A stretch of DNA of 64,000 bases from Phylloscopus collybita (Eukaryota; Chordata; Aves; Passeriformes; Phylloscopidae). The notes under the pieces are model-generated. The model made no database searches. It had not been told where the DNA came from and was given only the letters and a program-made list of their open reading frames with translations. The stretch is from the NCBI GenBank assembly GCA_027886175.1, contig JAJNNQ010000023.1, positions 11,028,501-11,092,500 of the forward strand, in the 5' to 3' direction. This document shows positions 41,472-55,469 of the stretch, one piece after another; position 1 is the first letter of the stretch, and each line of letters begins with the position of its first letter. Both the position numbers and the translations under genes were made by a program.

Positions 41472-43396
41472 ATTTTATATTTTTCAAATTAATATTGTCT
41501 TGACTTTTTTTTCACCCTTAATGCCTTAAAAGGTTTTTGTTCTTTTTCTCACCTGTGGTGGTAGCTGGAAAGAGCTGGTGAGCTTCCCTGCCTTGGCAGG
41601 GGCTGTTCCTGCTGGGAAGGAGGCAAGGCAAAGGCTGGAGCTGCTCTTCCGTGTGAGGATTAAATGGTTGACAGCTCCTTCAGGTAACTCACCTGCAAAT
41701 TTAACCTGGTCTTGCTTCCAGACTGCAGTGCTGAGCTCACCTGATGGAGGCAGGCTGTTGGAACCAGGTTGATGGAGCCAGGCTGATGGAACCACCCGCA
41801 GGGCCGTGGTGGTCCCCGGGCTGGAGCTCCTGTCGTGGCCCAGGTGGTGGGTTTGGTGTTGGCTTTTGGGGATGGTCACAGCCTTCCCCAGATGTGTCTG
41901 AGCTGGGACTGCTCACCTGCATCCCATGCCAGAGTAAACTCAGCTCTGTGAAGTTCTGGGCTCTGTAAAGCCCCAGTGGCCAAGGTGAACTGGGGTGAGG
42001 TTTGCTGGGAGCTGCTGAGCAGGACAAGCACAGGGAGCTCCTCCCCATGCACCATCCCTCTCACCCACAGTTATGGCACAAACCCTGTTTCATAGCTGAA
42101 CGAGCCTCATTTGTTCCTCAGGGAAGCTGCCCATGCCAGGGATGGATTTGTCTCCCAGCTGTCGCCCAGACCTTCCCCAGCTCCAGTGAGAAATGCTGGG
42201 AAGGCACTTGTGGAGCTGCTTCTGGTCTGTCCTGTTGGTAACCAGAGCCAGCCCTTTGCTTCTGCCTCACCAATGGCACTGACTAGGGCTCTTTTTCTTT
42301 TTTTTTTTTTTTTCTTCCTCCCCTCTCTCCACCCTATTTTTTCTATGAGGTTTTAAATTATCTGGGTTATTTTGTGTGTTTGAGAAGACTTCATTTAAAA
42401 CATCAGTAAAACTTGTATCAAAGGGCTCAACTTCACACTGAGTACACAGAGCTGGGGACTGAATCCTGCAGTTCAAGGGAGCTGCAGGCAGTTTTACACA
42501 TTTAAATGGATGGTGCCTTGTTTTAAAAAAACCATCTGAAGTTCATGGGGTTCATCTTAATTGATAAGCTGGACATAACGGATGGGTGTAGGGAGACTTC
42601 AACAACATAAGGGAAGAAAGATTTTTTTTTTTCCCCCTCTCTCTCCTTTTTTTAGTCTGCCATCAAAGGTTGGGAACTTAGCACTACATCGTAGTATTAT
42701 TTTTCTTCTGCTATTAAAATGAATCACACTGTGCCTAATTCTTCTTGGGAAGATGAATGTGTTTGAGGCAGCTTGAAGCCATTCAGTGCCTCACAAGCCT
42801 TTGCATCTTTCTATCAATGTTCCAAAATACTCACCTCTGTTTTTTTGGATGTCTGTAGAAACAATATATAAAATGGCTTCAAATACATGGCAGGCTGTTT
42901 AGTGGAGATGAAAGGGTATTTGAATAGTCTTTTTAAAATGAATGAAAAGTGAATACTCTCTTCTGTTTCAATTATAAGTGGGACATGGAGCTCGTTAGAC
43001 ACCACCTTAATATGTGACACTCTGAAAAATGTTCACCTACCTTCAGCAGTTCAGAAACATTTTGTTTTTTAGCTTGTCTCGGGATAAAGATCGTGATTAC
43101 AGGTCTGGCACGTTCCCTGCTAAATGGAGAGGCAGCGTGGGAAAGTTCTGCTCTTACAGCTTGAAAGTAACATCCAACCAAATATTTTTTTTACACAGTA
43201 CAGAAGATTGAGAGGGAGTAAGAACCTTATTTTTGACCCAAGTGGTGGTTTTTTGGTGTGTTTTTTTTTTTTTTGTTTGTTTTGTTTTGTTTTTTTTTTT
43301 TTATTTTAAGTTTAGCTGAAGTTTATCAGGTTTAACAAAAACTATGTAAATTCATGCAGAAAAAAAAAGTGCTCACAGAGCTGACCGTGGTGTCAA

Positions 43397-43708
43397 AATA
43401 TCCTGTGTTAGGTCTTTTCAGAGGAGGGACCCAAAATATTCCAGTTTTGATCCTTTTCCAGAGGAGGGACCCAAAATATCCCTGTTTGGGTCTTTTTCTA
43501 GAGGAAGGATGGAAAATATCCTGGCATGGATTGTTTTCCAGAGGTAGAACCCAAAATGTCCAGATTTGGATCCTTCCAGAGGAGAGAAATAGAATGTCCC
43601 AGTTTTGGGTCCTTTACCAGTGATGGGATCCAAAATGTCCCAAATCTGTGTCCTTTTCCAGGGGTAGGACCCAAAATGTCCTGATTTGGGTCTTTCCAGA
43701 GGAGAAGC
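43397..43708 (+). repeat. Degenerate ~45-bp minisatellite downstream of AXIN2
   Basis: About seven copies of a unit like TTTTCCAGAGGAGGGACCCA then AAATGTCCCAGTTTGGGTCC. Copies diverge considerably (GAGGAAGGATGG, GGGGTAGGACCC), so the array is older than the 25-kb one. Confidence 0.88.
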
Positions 43709-46700
43709 ATCAGTAACAAGAGCTCTGCTCTGCAGGAGCAAACCTGAGCGGGGCTTGAGCGCTGCAACCTCTCCACATGCTCAAATCACACTAATTCTTA
43801 ACACTTGGCCCTTTTATTTTTTTGTCTTTAAAGCAGCCTGGAAACGCTCCTGAAGCCCCACAGCACCCACAGAGGTAGGTGGTGGTGGGTAATTGGCGTG
43901 GTGAGTGGTGGCCAGAGGAGCTTCAAAGCCGCCTGTCGGCTCTGGGTCACCATCCAACAAAAACACCAGCCCCGGTTACTGCCCAATTCCAATGTGTTGA
44001 TGGACCTTTAACAGTCCTTGGGAGCATCTGGGACGTGAAGCCTGGAGGCTGGGAATCATAAGGAAGCCCTGAGGCGCTTTTTTTGGGAAAAAGAAACACT
44101 TTCCCAAGTGTTTCACAGCTGGAATTTGTTGGGGCGTGTGGCGATCAGCCACAATGGTCTTGCTCCATCCCAAATCAAGGCTGGAAGCAGTGGGGAGTGG
44201 GGATGGGCTGAGTGGGGAGGGACAGCTGCAGGGCTGGTTCTGCTCCCTGAGTGGGGACAAGGACCCTGGAAGCCTGCATTTAGTTTTCTTCAGCAAAAAC
44301 CAGGCTGCATTTGGATGCATGAGCCGCCCCAGCCCTTGCTCGTGGGCCTCTCTGCTGGCCTGGGTTGGTCACAGCAGATACAGTGACAGATTTGTTCTCT
44401 CTCTACCCTGAATGTTTGGCATCCCCTGGACCCAAAGGCTGTAAAACATAAAAAAACCCCCTGCCCCTGAGGACATCTTCAAATAACATGAAATAAATAA
44501 AAATTAAAATCCCCCCTCCCTTCATGAACAGTGGCACTGCAGATTACTGTGAAAGGCACCAGTACTGGGAGGATGCTTTGCATTGGTGAAGTACCACAAA
44601 AACTCCCTCCTTTCCCCAGATGCCGGGACCAGGAGCACGTCCAGTTGCCCCCAGCCTCTCTCAGATCCCCCTGAGGTTGTTTTCTCTCCCCTGGCCTGGG
44701 AGTTCATTCCTTCCTAACCCATGAGTCAGCCACCAGTCAGCTGGGCTGGAGCATCTGCTGGTTCACACTCTGCCTGCCTCATACTGGCAACTGTATTCCC
44801 TTCCTCTTTCACCTTCCATTAACCTCATGTTCCTCAAACACCTTCATCCAACTACTCCATTCCGGTAGCAACCTCAGATTAATTAAAAAGGAAAAAAAAA
44901 AAAAAAATAAAGAAAGGAGCACACTGTCTTTAAATGAGGTTCCTATCCCATTGCTTTCAAATGCTCTCTCTTAATCACAGAGCCCAGAAAACACCCACAC
45001 ACTGGAGGCTGGAGAATTATTTAAGGCAAATCATCTTCCTTCCTCTTCTGAAAAAAGATCAGACTGGTTCTGGATGGTGAGAGCAGCTCTGGTTCAGGTC
45101 CTTTCCATTCTTCCCAGCAACGTCCCCGATTCCTGCCCGCAGCCTTGCCCAGCTCCCCACACGGCCCTGCACACACTCCTCTCCCCTCACCCTCATTAGC
45201 ATGTTACTAATCATAATGAAGAGTCCCAGGATGAATTTTTCTAACACTTAAACCTTGGCCTGCCATATGTTTTAGCCTCTCTTTTAAATTAAATGAGTGT
45301 TGTGGTGCGTTTAATCTTCAGGGAGCACTGAACCCGCAGAGTGAGAGAGGAGGCTAATTTTGGACATCAGATCTAGGTGATAGCATAATTTCAGACAATT
45401 TTGGCTGACCTCCCTGGGCAATGCCCTTCATCTCTTTCATGAGAAGATCTATTTTTAGGGAAGAAAGCCCATTAAGTCTTGCCTTCCTTAATTCAGCTCT
45501 TCACATGATAAGATTTGACAGGTAGATCTTCTTTTTTATTTTTTTTTTTTTTTTTTTTAAAGAAAACAGAAAGACCCTCTGGGAATTCTGGCTTTCAACA
45601 TTTGTCTTGGGCCCTGCAGGAGTCTGGAACATCTCTGAACCCTACAGTTGGTCCTGCTTTGAAAGCACCGCCTCGTCGTTGCTGATGCACGGCGCCCGCG
45701 CTGCCTCCTCATCTGCAGTCGCAGCACTCCCGGCTCCCTGCTCCCTCTCCCACTGCCCTGGCAGCTCTCCTTGCCTTCCCTCCCCTCTTGCCTCTGCTCT
45801 GTTGGCTCAAAGCGAGCTCGAGCTCTCCCCAAATCCATTCAGAAGTCAAAGGATGAACGGGATGCGTGGCAGGGGTGGTCCCACCTCGGTTCTTCCCTTT
45901 CCCTCCTCTCGCCGAGCTGCACCCTCAGCGTTGTCCCAGCAAGGGAGCCCAGTTGGCCCCTCAAGGTCTCATCCAGCCCTAAAACAGGGACAGCACGGAG
46001 TCCACCAAAATCCCTCCACCCCTTCCAAGTGTTCGCAGGCGGAGCTCGAAACAAAAGGTTTGTGCCTTTTCCAAAGCTCTCGTTTCCTGCAATCCTTACA
46101 TCCCTAAAGGCTTCTGCTAGCTCTACAAACAAACCATCCTTTTCCAAAACACCCCACAGCAAACATCTCCCCTCTACAGGTACAAAGGTGAAAGGGTCAC
46201 ACAGCACCTGAGGGTCTTCACCTCCAGGGACCAACCCACCACCAGCCCCAGCAGAAGGGAGGCAGAGGCCAGGTTTGGGATTGGACACTGCTCCTGGGAA
46301 GGATGCTGTGAAACCAGCTGGTATCCAGAGATGATTCAGGAATAGGCAGGAGACAGCTGATGAAATGGTCAGCTTCATCAGCTCTGGCTGGAGCAGCTGT
46401 GGAGGGGTTAAACCCTCCCCGTGGTGCTGCCCTGCAGAAAGCAGGCAAAGCTCAGCTCAGGGGGGTTTTGCATTGAGATTCAAATGCCCAGATCAAAGCA
46501 GAGCTCCAGGAAGGAAGAGCCAATTTAGGTTGGAACCAGAGAAAACTTTCTCAGCTAACTTCTGGGAAGTGGAACAAGCAGGTTTCAGAGAGCTCCCATC
46601 CAAAGGGAGAGGAGGAGGAGGAGGTGGCCTTCGCCCTCTCCTTGCCCTCCCAGACACGGAATTATTACTGCCCACCAGCTCCCTGCCTGACCACAGCCCC

Positions 46701-46935
46701 TGCAGCCCCTGCCCTGCCCTGGGAAGCTGTCACCCAGCTGCTGCTGCCCAGGCCTGCAGAGGAGGATGAGCTGGAGCAGGTCCTGCCAGGCTCTGGTGGT
46801 GTCCCCGTGGCTCCCCAGAGCCAAACCCCCCCAGGCTGCAGTCACAGCTCCTGCCCCAGCTGGGCTCCAGGGCCCTCGGGATGGCTGCTGGCCCGGCAGC
46901 CAGCATTTGATGGAGCAGCCAAAATACTATTTCCA

Positions 46936-46940
<5 letters not shown>

Positions 46941-46969
<29 letters not shown>

Positions 46970-47004
46970 CTTCCTTGCTGTTTATTCCAAACCAAACAAA
47001 CAAA

Positions 47005-47032
<28 letters not shown>
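46941..47032. repeat. T tract and A tract facing each other
   Basis: A run of about 29 T (46941-46969) is followed 36 bp later by a run of about 27 A (47006-47032). The two could pair as a hairpin. Both are simple homopolymers prone to length error. Confidence 0.85.
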
Positions 47033-47035
<3 letters not shown>

Positions 47036-47756
47036 ATGTTCAAGAGTTTAGCTTTGCTGATTTATGACTCTGTGCTCTGCCCTTTCTCCTTTGGGATCCA
47101 CTGCCCTGACCTTGGACACCAGGGGAAGAGGAAGGAGAGCTCTCACCTTGCCAGTGTGCAAGGTTGCCAAAGCAGGGAGAAAATGTCTACTCACTCATTC
47201 TAGGAGCATGTAGCACTTTTGTGTTTCAAACCTTTGTAGATTTTTGCAACGCCTTTAAAACCCCTTGCAACTGTCCAGTGTGGGGTGTCTAATTACCAGG
47301 TAAAACAAATTTTTTTAGACTCCATTTAATTATTTGATTGCACAGTAACCAAAGAGTGTAAGAGGGCTGTAGCCAGAAGGCACTTCAAAGCAATGCCTTG
47401 ATGTTTCTTAGTGGGCATTAATGGTTTCTGAAGGCAGGAGATTGTTCTAAAAAAATATTAAAACCCTCCTCATGATACCGCCAGCAATCTCAAAAAAATG
47501 CATAAACACTGGAATCCTCTGCCAGGGAAGAAAAAAAAGAGTTCAAAGGGATCTGAGAGTTTTCATGTAAAGTTTAGAGTTTAAGGCGTGACTGTTGGCT
47601 ACGGAGCCCCACTGTTTGAACTCTTGTTTATTAAAAACAGTTTCCCAGCATTTCACAGGGTTCAGAAAGACAACAGCGAAGTGCAGCCTTTTTCACAGCA
47701 CAGCCTTTAAAGGCTCCATTGATTTCCACCTATGTGTTTTATCTTCTTCTTTTTTC

Positions 47757-47769
47757 TTTTTTTTTTTTT

Positions 47770-47811
<42 letters not shown>
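47757..47811 (+). repeat. Long T tract
   Basis: About 50 bases of T with a few C interruptions near the start. Confidence 0.88.
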
Positions 47812-47813
<2 letters not shown>

Positions 47814-50336
47814 CAGATGCTGAAGTTTAGCACAATATCCAAGGCTGAGCTGGGGCTGTGGTGGAGAGAACCACTCTGGAATAAGGGTTTGCCATGGTTT
47901 TTAAGTACTTTTTTAACAGTTCACTCCAGACTCTCCCGTGTCCCAGAAGGCTGCATGACAGCAGCAGCAGAATTAGGAAATGACAACTTGGCTGGCCCCA
48001 GACTCTGCCTGCCTTTTTGATATTATCACCAACCCTCCAGCCTTTATCTGAGCCTCAGCTCTCAATCAATGTCCAGCCAAACAATTGGCCACTGGGAAAC
48101 CAAAAGTATTTTTTTTTTTTTTTCCCCCAGGATGGGAGATAATCCTTCAGCCTGTCTGGGCACACATCTTGTTTTTGATGAGCCCACCACAGCACCTAGA
48201 GCAGGCTCATTCTTTTCTGTGCCTACACTTCTCTTTTTCCTTCAGCCAGCCTCATTTGTCCAAAAAAAAACCTGCTACTTTTTAAAGTGAAGGGTTTTTA
48301 TCCAGGAGAGAGGTGAAGGGGAATCTGCAGCGTGTTGCAGCTTGGTGCTGCTGGCCCTGGCTGTGCTTTGAAGGGGCAGCTGGACTGCTCACAGCGAGAT
48401 GCCACAATCCCTGCAAGGGCAAGGAGAGCAGGCACACTGGGAAAATCCTGTGCTGTCCTGGGAAAAAAAGCTTGCAGCTGAGTGTTTTAGCAAGTTCTTG
48501 AAGTCTAACTGCAGAGATCTGAAGATAACACAGCTCAGAGCCGCCCCAGCTCTGCCTTGAACAACAGAGGGGTCTAGAAGTACTGCCAGAAGATGTTATA
48601 AAAGGCACATTAGGAGCAGAATTAAAGTAAACACAAACCAAAACAAACAGAAACATCTGCTGAGCAGGTAGCCTGAGAATAAACTCCTTATTAAAGCTGC
48701 TCTGCAGGCTGAAGCCTCAGCTCTGAGTCACGGGGGTGCTGCCAGGTGACATCTGACGCAGGAGAGAAAGAGCTAAAAATAGTGTCATGTCAAAGCCCTC
48801 ACCCAAACACATCTGAGGGGAGGGGAGAGAGGAGGTGAGGCAACAAACAGGGGGCTGCTTGTGTTTCTGGCTCGGCCCTGCTCTGCAGAGGTGGCTGGGA
48901 GCTCACGAGAGATGCTCCGGAGAAGCTCTCGGTGCTCGGATGGGCTGCAGGGTGGGGAAGGATGGAGAGAGGGTTTCTAGGACTCCCTCGAGGGAAGAGG
49001 GTGTGTGTGATGGAGCAGGGCAGGTCGAGGTGAGATCAGGCCCTGAGCATTCAAATCACAACACTCAGGATTTTGCATCGGAGTCGCCGCGTTCAAACCC
49101 GAGGATGAGGAGCGGCATCCTCTGGGCTGAGGGGATGCTTGCTGTGCAGGATGATGTGAAAACGTGTCACCTGCTTTGCACTCAGAAACTCAGAGCTTAA
49201 ATGGAGTGGGGAAAGAAACTGAAGAAGGAAAAAACAAACAAACAAACAAACCCAAATAAAAAAATCTAAAGAAAGAAGGAGCAGAAAATGTCTTCCTGTG
49301 CACAGCTGATGGCAGAGTTCTGCTCCAAGGATGCTCCTGGAACCAGGCACAGCCACAGCCCAGAGCTGAAGTTTTCCTGCTGCCATCCCCATTCCCAGCA
49401 AAAATCTCCTCCTTCCCAACTCCAGGGACTGACGGAAAATATGAACTTAATTTTGGGGCTCTGTTCTCCTTGAATCGGCGCAGTTCCAGTAAAATCAGAT
49501 TAAAATACCTCCAGTTCCTGATGTTTGGGGATATTTAAAGTCAGATCAAAGCACTTTTAACCAGTCCTTTTGGTAGCAGGTTTGATGAGAAACACAGGTG
49601 CAGGAATACATGAAGCTGGGCTGATTTAAATGCTGCCTTGCAGTGCTGCTTCTGATCCCTTAAATATCAGCTGGGGGCGGGCAGAAGGAATGGAGGGATG
49701 ATGTTTTCATAGAAGAATACCTTTTTTTTTTTTTTTCTGGATGCAATTTGAGCTGCTTCCCTTTCTGCATGAAAACTTCAACTTGCCTTTTTTTTTCTTT
49801 TTCTTTTTTTTTTTTTTTCTTTCCCTTTATTAATTACATGAAGAAAGAGACTCTCAGGCAAGGGAGAGCCACAGAGAGGTGGAGAGTAAAGTGATTTACA
49901 GACCATAATTGCTGATGTGCTTGTGAGGGAACCAGCACAAGCTCCATGGCTCATGCACAGAGACCTGAAAGTCTAAACTCTGAGAGAGAGATGAATTTTG
50001 GGTTGTTTTCTGCAGAATTAGCTGGTTCTGCCAGGACTGTGGGGTGGAATCCTGATGTTTGGCTCAGGGTGGGCTCAGCCCTTGGGGAATTCTCTCCAAT
50101 CCCCACAGAGCTTCACAGGGGAGCTTTTCAGGGATTTACCCAGAAGAATTTAGGGGGAAATTTGGGGGTTGGGAGATCAGAGAACACACCCAGCTGTCCT
50201 GGGTGAACCTGAAGGGGTTTTGGACAATTCTCTGCAGAATTAACCCAAGCCCAGCAGTTCTGGTGGTGCAGGACACAGGATGCAGAGCAGAGCTGCTACA
50301 GGATCCCTTGGCCACCAAGGTGCCAGCACTTATCAG

Positions 50337-50636
50337 GGGATTTGGGGATAACATATTGCACCAAGATCAGGGATTTGGGGATGGCACACTTCACCAAGAT
50401 CAGGGATTTCTGTGATAACATATTTCACCAAGATCAGGGATTCTTGGGATAACATATTTCACCAAGATCAGGGATTTGGGGATGGCACACTTCACCAAGA
50501 TCAGGGATTTTTTGGATAACATATTTCACCAAGATCAGGGATTTGGGGATGGCACACTTCACCAAGAACAGGGATTTTTGGATAACATATTTCACCAAGA
50601 TCAGGGATTTGGGGATGGCACACTTCACCAAGAACT
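50337..50636 (+). repeat. ~33-bp minisatellite with alternating unit types
   Basis: About nine units containing TTCACCAAGATCAGGGATTT. Two unit types occur, one with GGATAACATA and one with GGGATGGCACAC; they alternate through most of the array, giving a roughly 67-bp higher-order repeat. Confidence 0.92.
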
Positions 50637-52263
50637 CTTGGTGCTCTTGGTCCCTCTCGTCCTGCCTGCAGACAACACCAGCCCCGTTCCAAACACACCA
50701 AAATGAAGGCAGGGTGAATTTAACCATTTGACAACACCAATTAAAAGCAGTCACTTTTATAGTTCAGGAAAACCAGTGTTTCTTAGAAAGGATCCAGCCC
50801 TGTTTGTTGACAAACGATGTGACCCCAGCAATTCATCCCCAGTGGGACAGGATGGGAAGTACTATAGGATTTTCTCTGCTGGGAGCTTTCAAGTTTTATT
50901 GCATGCAATTAAAATGCAGATGAATAACACAGTAAAATAATAAAAAGCTCCTCATAAAAGTGCCCCAGTGAAACAAAACTGTCAAAACACAAGAAGAAAA
51001 AAAAAAAAAAAAAGAAAAAAACCCAACAAAGGAGCAAATATTGCTTCCTCTCAAAATATCATGGAAGTTTAAACAAACTCTGTTATCAGGAGACCCCAAA
51101 GCCAGTGGTTCAATTCCAGCTTCCTGCCTGCTCATCCACAGCTCCTGCAGAAGCTCCCGTGCCCCACAGGCCATTAAAAGTTGGGCTGCCATGCAAATGC
51201 CAGCCCCACATCACCCCTGGGTCATCTCAACCCCAAGGGCACTGCAGGCACCCACTGCTGTCCCCTGGGCTTGGAGGGACACACAGACATGTCCTGCCCC
51301 ACAGCAGCACCCTGCTGGGCCTGGCTGCTTTGGCTAACGTGCCCAAAGGTCCAGATCTGTGAACTTTTTGCATTTTTCATGTGATTTTGCTGCAGAAGGG
51401 ACAATGGGAACCCTGCCAGCACTGGCTAACTGGGGAATTGCTGCATTTGTGTGCTATAAACAAACAGCTTCTAACAAAGTTCCTCTCCAGTTATTTAATA
51501 AGAGGCACAAAATAAGCCAGGCTCAGGTTGTCAGTTCAGCACTGCCAAGACACAAGATGCCAGTTTTATGGTTCCCACTCACACTGAGTGTGCACAGAGA
51601 GGAAAATAAAGCCAGGACACCAGCTGTGATCCAGCCTGGGCTGCAGGGTGGCTGCAGTGCCTGCCACAGGCTGGGGACACTCTCCTGACAGCATCACCAA
51701 CCAGATCCTGGGCCCCAGCCTGGCAAATCCTCTCCTACAGATCCAGTCCTCATCCCTCCAAACCCCACCTGGACTTTTACATGAGCAGCAGAAGCACAGG
51801 AAAATCCTAACAGTAAAAAAAAAGGGAGCAATGTTTCTTTTGGGGTAACTGAGGGGGCTGAATAGAGAACAGGGCCAATAATAGAGATGAAAAAACGAAC
51901 AAGATGCAGAGCCCAGAATGCCAGAAGGAAATCAGACACTAAAACTGAGGGACAGCAGCTCTCTGCAGGGCTCTCCTGGAGGCTTTGAGCCTCGCAGCTG
52001 GGCAAGGGGCAGTTTGAATATCACACCTGCACCAGGCAATTCAAGCATCTGCTCTGGCAGCAAAGCAAAGAAAAACCCTGAGCTGACACTGCTGGAAGGT
52101 GAAAGTTTCCTCCAGCCTGGGTTTGTGCTCTGTCAGGAGAGCTGGGATGTATTTTGGGTGGGTTTCTAAGAGGAGATGATTGTTATTACCAGACCTCACC
52201 TTGCATTGGCTTCATCCTGGGGCTTGGAGCACCCCTAGTGCAGCAGGTCCCAGCTCTGCACAT

Positions 52264-52320
52264 AATTAACCATTAATTAACCATTAATTAACCATTAATT
52301 AACCATTAATTAACCATTAA
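52264..52320 (+). repeat. 11-bp tandem repeat TTAACCATTAA
   Basis: Five perfect copies of an 11-bp unit (ATTAACCATTA frame), directly visible. Confidence 0.93.
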
Positions 52321-55300
52321 TGTGGGGCACAGGCAGGGTCCCAGCCTTGCACTGACCCCTGGGACGGCTGATTGCTCTTGCACAGCTCAAGGGGAGCTGG
52401 AAACCTGAATTCTGAGCAGTAACTTGGGGTCAGGTCACAGCTGACCCCATAAAGTTGATCCCTCTGGCTGACACAAGCAGTCTGCAGCCCTGGATCTCCT
52501 GGATCTCCCCTGTCACTTTCCCCTGCAGTTCCCAAAGGCCAGATGCAGCTCTCCAGATTTACAACACCAGAGTTTGTTCAGTGTGGAGCATCTCAGAGCA
52601 GCTCCCACCTTCCTCCGTGGCTCCTGCACTTACAGTTGTGATTTCCCTGCTCTTTCATGAAGCCATTGAACTCCTGTTATCTCCCTGAATTAATATTAAT
52701 GGCTTCCTTCAAGCTTCTCCTTTAGCTCTCCCTTCTTCCAACAACTTTTTGATGGTTTTGATTCCTCCAGGCTCCTTTCTTCCCCTGCCCTCGTTCTGCC
52801 TGTCTGCTCTGATCCCAGCCTGGCCCTGAGATGGCATCAGTGGCTCCTGACCTGTGCAGGGGAGGTGGGCTCAGGGGGTTTGGGTGATGCCCTCAGGGTT
52901 GCAGATGGGATGAGGGGTTGGGGGTGATGCTGGGGCAGCTTTGGGGATGGCAGGGCACTCACTGAAGATGCCAAGAGCAGATCTGAAGCATCTTGGTCTC
53001 AAGTCACACCTGCCCAGGAGCTGCTGCCTCAGCAGTGAGTGATCAAAGTTGTTCCCTTTCCCTCTGTCCCTCCAAATTACAGCCAAAATACTTAAAACAA
53101 TGGATAAATCCTGTCACACAGGTTGTTCTGCCTGTAAAAAAGTCCTTTTTTAAAAAAAAAGTCTAGAGGCCTTTCCTGTCACCCTGTTCTTCTAATCTAA
53201 AGTTCTTCTAAGCCTTTTGTTGTTTACATTTTTGCAATGGAGTTTCTCAGGCACTTTTCATGTAAATAACAATTGGTTTGCATTCCTTTCTGGAGGAGGA
53301 GAGAATTGATGGGCTGTTGGTTTGACCAGTGTGGTTGGAGAGGACAATTCCATCCTCCAATCCATGGTCACTGTTGGAATTCTATACATGTTGAAGTCTG
53401 TAAATAGACTTGACTCTTTTTTGCCTGGGACATCCCAGTGAGTGAGTGTGTTCATTTGTGTCATACTGTGACACTTCCCCAGTCCCAGGGGGTCTCTCTT
53501 GCACCAATCCTGCTGGCACCCCCCAGCAGCCCCTGAAGTGTGTGCAGACAGATCCTCTGCTGAGGCCTGAGCTGCTCCTGAGCTCAGCCCTCCTCATCCC
53601 CACCAAAATACAGCCAGCCATCCCACGGAGCACTGGCACAGCACCTCCCAGAGAGCAGCCAGATCCCTCTTTGGGGCTGTCCCTGGGCTCCCTCACTGCT
53701 GGAAACGGAGCTGACTTTGGGCACTGAGAGCTGAGCTCTCCTCTGACCAAGCTGGGCTCTGAATTTTGGCCAGGATGACACAGAAACATTTTTTTTTTTT
53801 TTTAAAAATGATTTTTTTAAAAAAAATTACTTTTTAAAAGGTTGAGCAACCCCCAAGCCTGTGCAAATCAAGACTTTTGCAAACATTAATGTTCTGGGAT
53901 GGAAAAGGAGGATGCTGACGGGTTTGGTCCCAGTTTGCAGGCTTAGCAACCTCTTGAACCCCTGCAGCCTGCTCAGCCTCTCTCCCTGCCACTGCCCAGG
54001 CCTCTCTGCCTGCACAAACCCACCAAAACAGGGGGCACAGGAGCAGCCTCTGGGAGGTTTTTGTCCTTGTGCAGCCCAGGAGGGACCAGGCCATGCTGAG
54101 CCCGGTGACTGCGTTCCTCTAAATCCATCCTCTCACTGCTCTAAAGCGTTTGCTTAAGGCAGAGCCTTCTCTGGGGTCCAGGATCTCTATCTTGCATTTT
54201 ATGAGGTTTTTTTCCTAATTATAGAATCTCTTTCAATCTAGCCCTCCTTTGATCACAGCTGGCCCCAGAGAGAACTCGTCTTGTCTGGATCGACTGAGAA
54301 GAGAAAGAGATGAGAGGCAGAAGTGACCTGCCCAGGATGACTAAGAAAATACACAGCACAGCAAAGATGTGAACACCAGCTTTGCTCAGCCACAGCTTTA
54401 GAGAAACCTCAGGACAAACCCTCCTCTGTGTGATCAGCCAGCACATCCTCCCAGGTCACCCACGTTTCCAGCAGGACCCAGGGCTGAGCCCCCAGTCAGC
54501 GCTTCCTGCGGCTGCTGTGCCCCCAGGTGGGATGGGGATGGGCCATTCCTGAGGATCCAGAGGGAATCTCTCAGCCAGGACACCTTCCTGGTGCAGCAGA
54601 AAGCCATCCCAGCTCAGCAGCACAGAGGGGACCCCGATCTGGTTCAGCTGACAGATCACAAAGGATCCTGTATAACCCCTCCTACAAACCCCATCTGAAC
54701 GGGGTTCCTTCAGGAAAGAAGGCTGCTTCAGTGCCACTCTGATTGTTTGCCCTCTGTTGTCCTCCATAAAGGATACTGTGAAGTTAATGATCCAGCCATG
54801 GAATTTTAAATAGCTGCTTCATGACTAGCAACATGTGCTCCGGATCAGCTCCAGCCTGTATTTACATATTTCCCATGATAAGTCAACATATGGTTCTTGT
54901 TTGTAACGTGGAGTTGTTCTCTTCACATTATTACCTTTTTTTTTTTTTTTCCCCTTTACTCCTTTTCACAATTACAGGGGGAAAAACCTTTTTCTCTTAA
55001 TTATTGTTAGCCAAGGCCCTGTGCAAGTAAGAAGCCATGAGGGTGACTGGGAGCCTGCTAATGGCTCTGTTTGGGTTCCCACCCGCTCCTGAGCAGGGGC
55101 TCAGGGCCCTGAGGTCCCTCTTGACCCCCTCCTGCCATGGGATGGGGTTTCACAGCCCTTCCCTGGCAGTGGCACTCTTTGGGAAGCTTGCACTAATGGT
55201 TTGAATTCCTTCCCTTTGGAATCCCCAGTACATAGAAAATTTGTACAGTTTTGGTTGGGTTGGTTGGGGTTTTTTTTTCCCCTCTGCCCCCTCTCTCTTC

Positions 55301-55469
55301 TTGCCCACATCAAAGCATTGGCTGATGGCTGGATGGAAACATCCTAATTGCTCTCATGGCATGGCTGGGATCACAGGAATTGGCATTTCCACCTCACCTG
55401 TTGTTTTCCCTGCTGCTCTGCTCCCTGAACTCCCCTCTAACAATTCAAGTCCTGAGGCTTCACCTATTT

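Larger units (their letters stand above)
39780..41495 (+). other. AXIN2: AXIN2 3' UTR (end approximate)
   Basis: An A-rich region (39867-39888, 39919-39937) follows the stop. A G/T-rich low-complexity tract (40358-40427) is inside the UTR. Possible proximal poly(A) signals AATAAA are at 40526-40531, 40538-40543 and 40598-40603; a distal ATTAAA is at 41466-41471. The last 400 bases (about 41080-41495) are A/T-rich and repeat-free, and resemble what I remember of the mammalian AXIN2 3' end. I therefore favour the distal end, just after 41471. The exact cleavage site is inferred. Confidence 0.7.

Noticed and set aside
54320..54380. MIR-like core (AAGTGACCTGCCCAGGATGA)
   Set aside because: It resembles the MIR SINE core over about 25 bases only; without an alignment this is too short to call.
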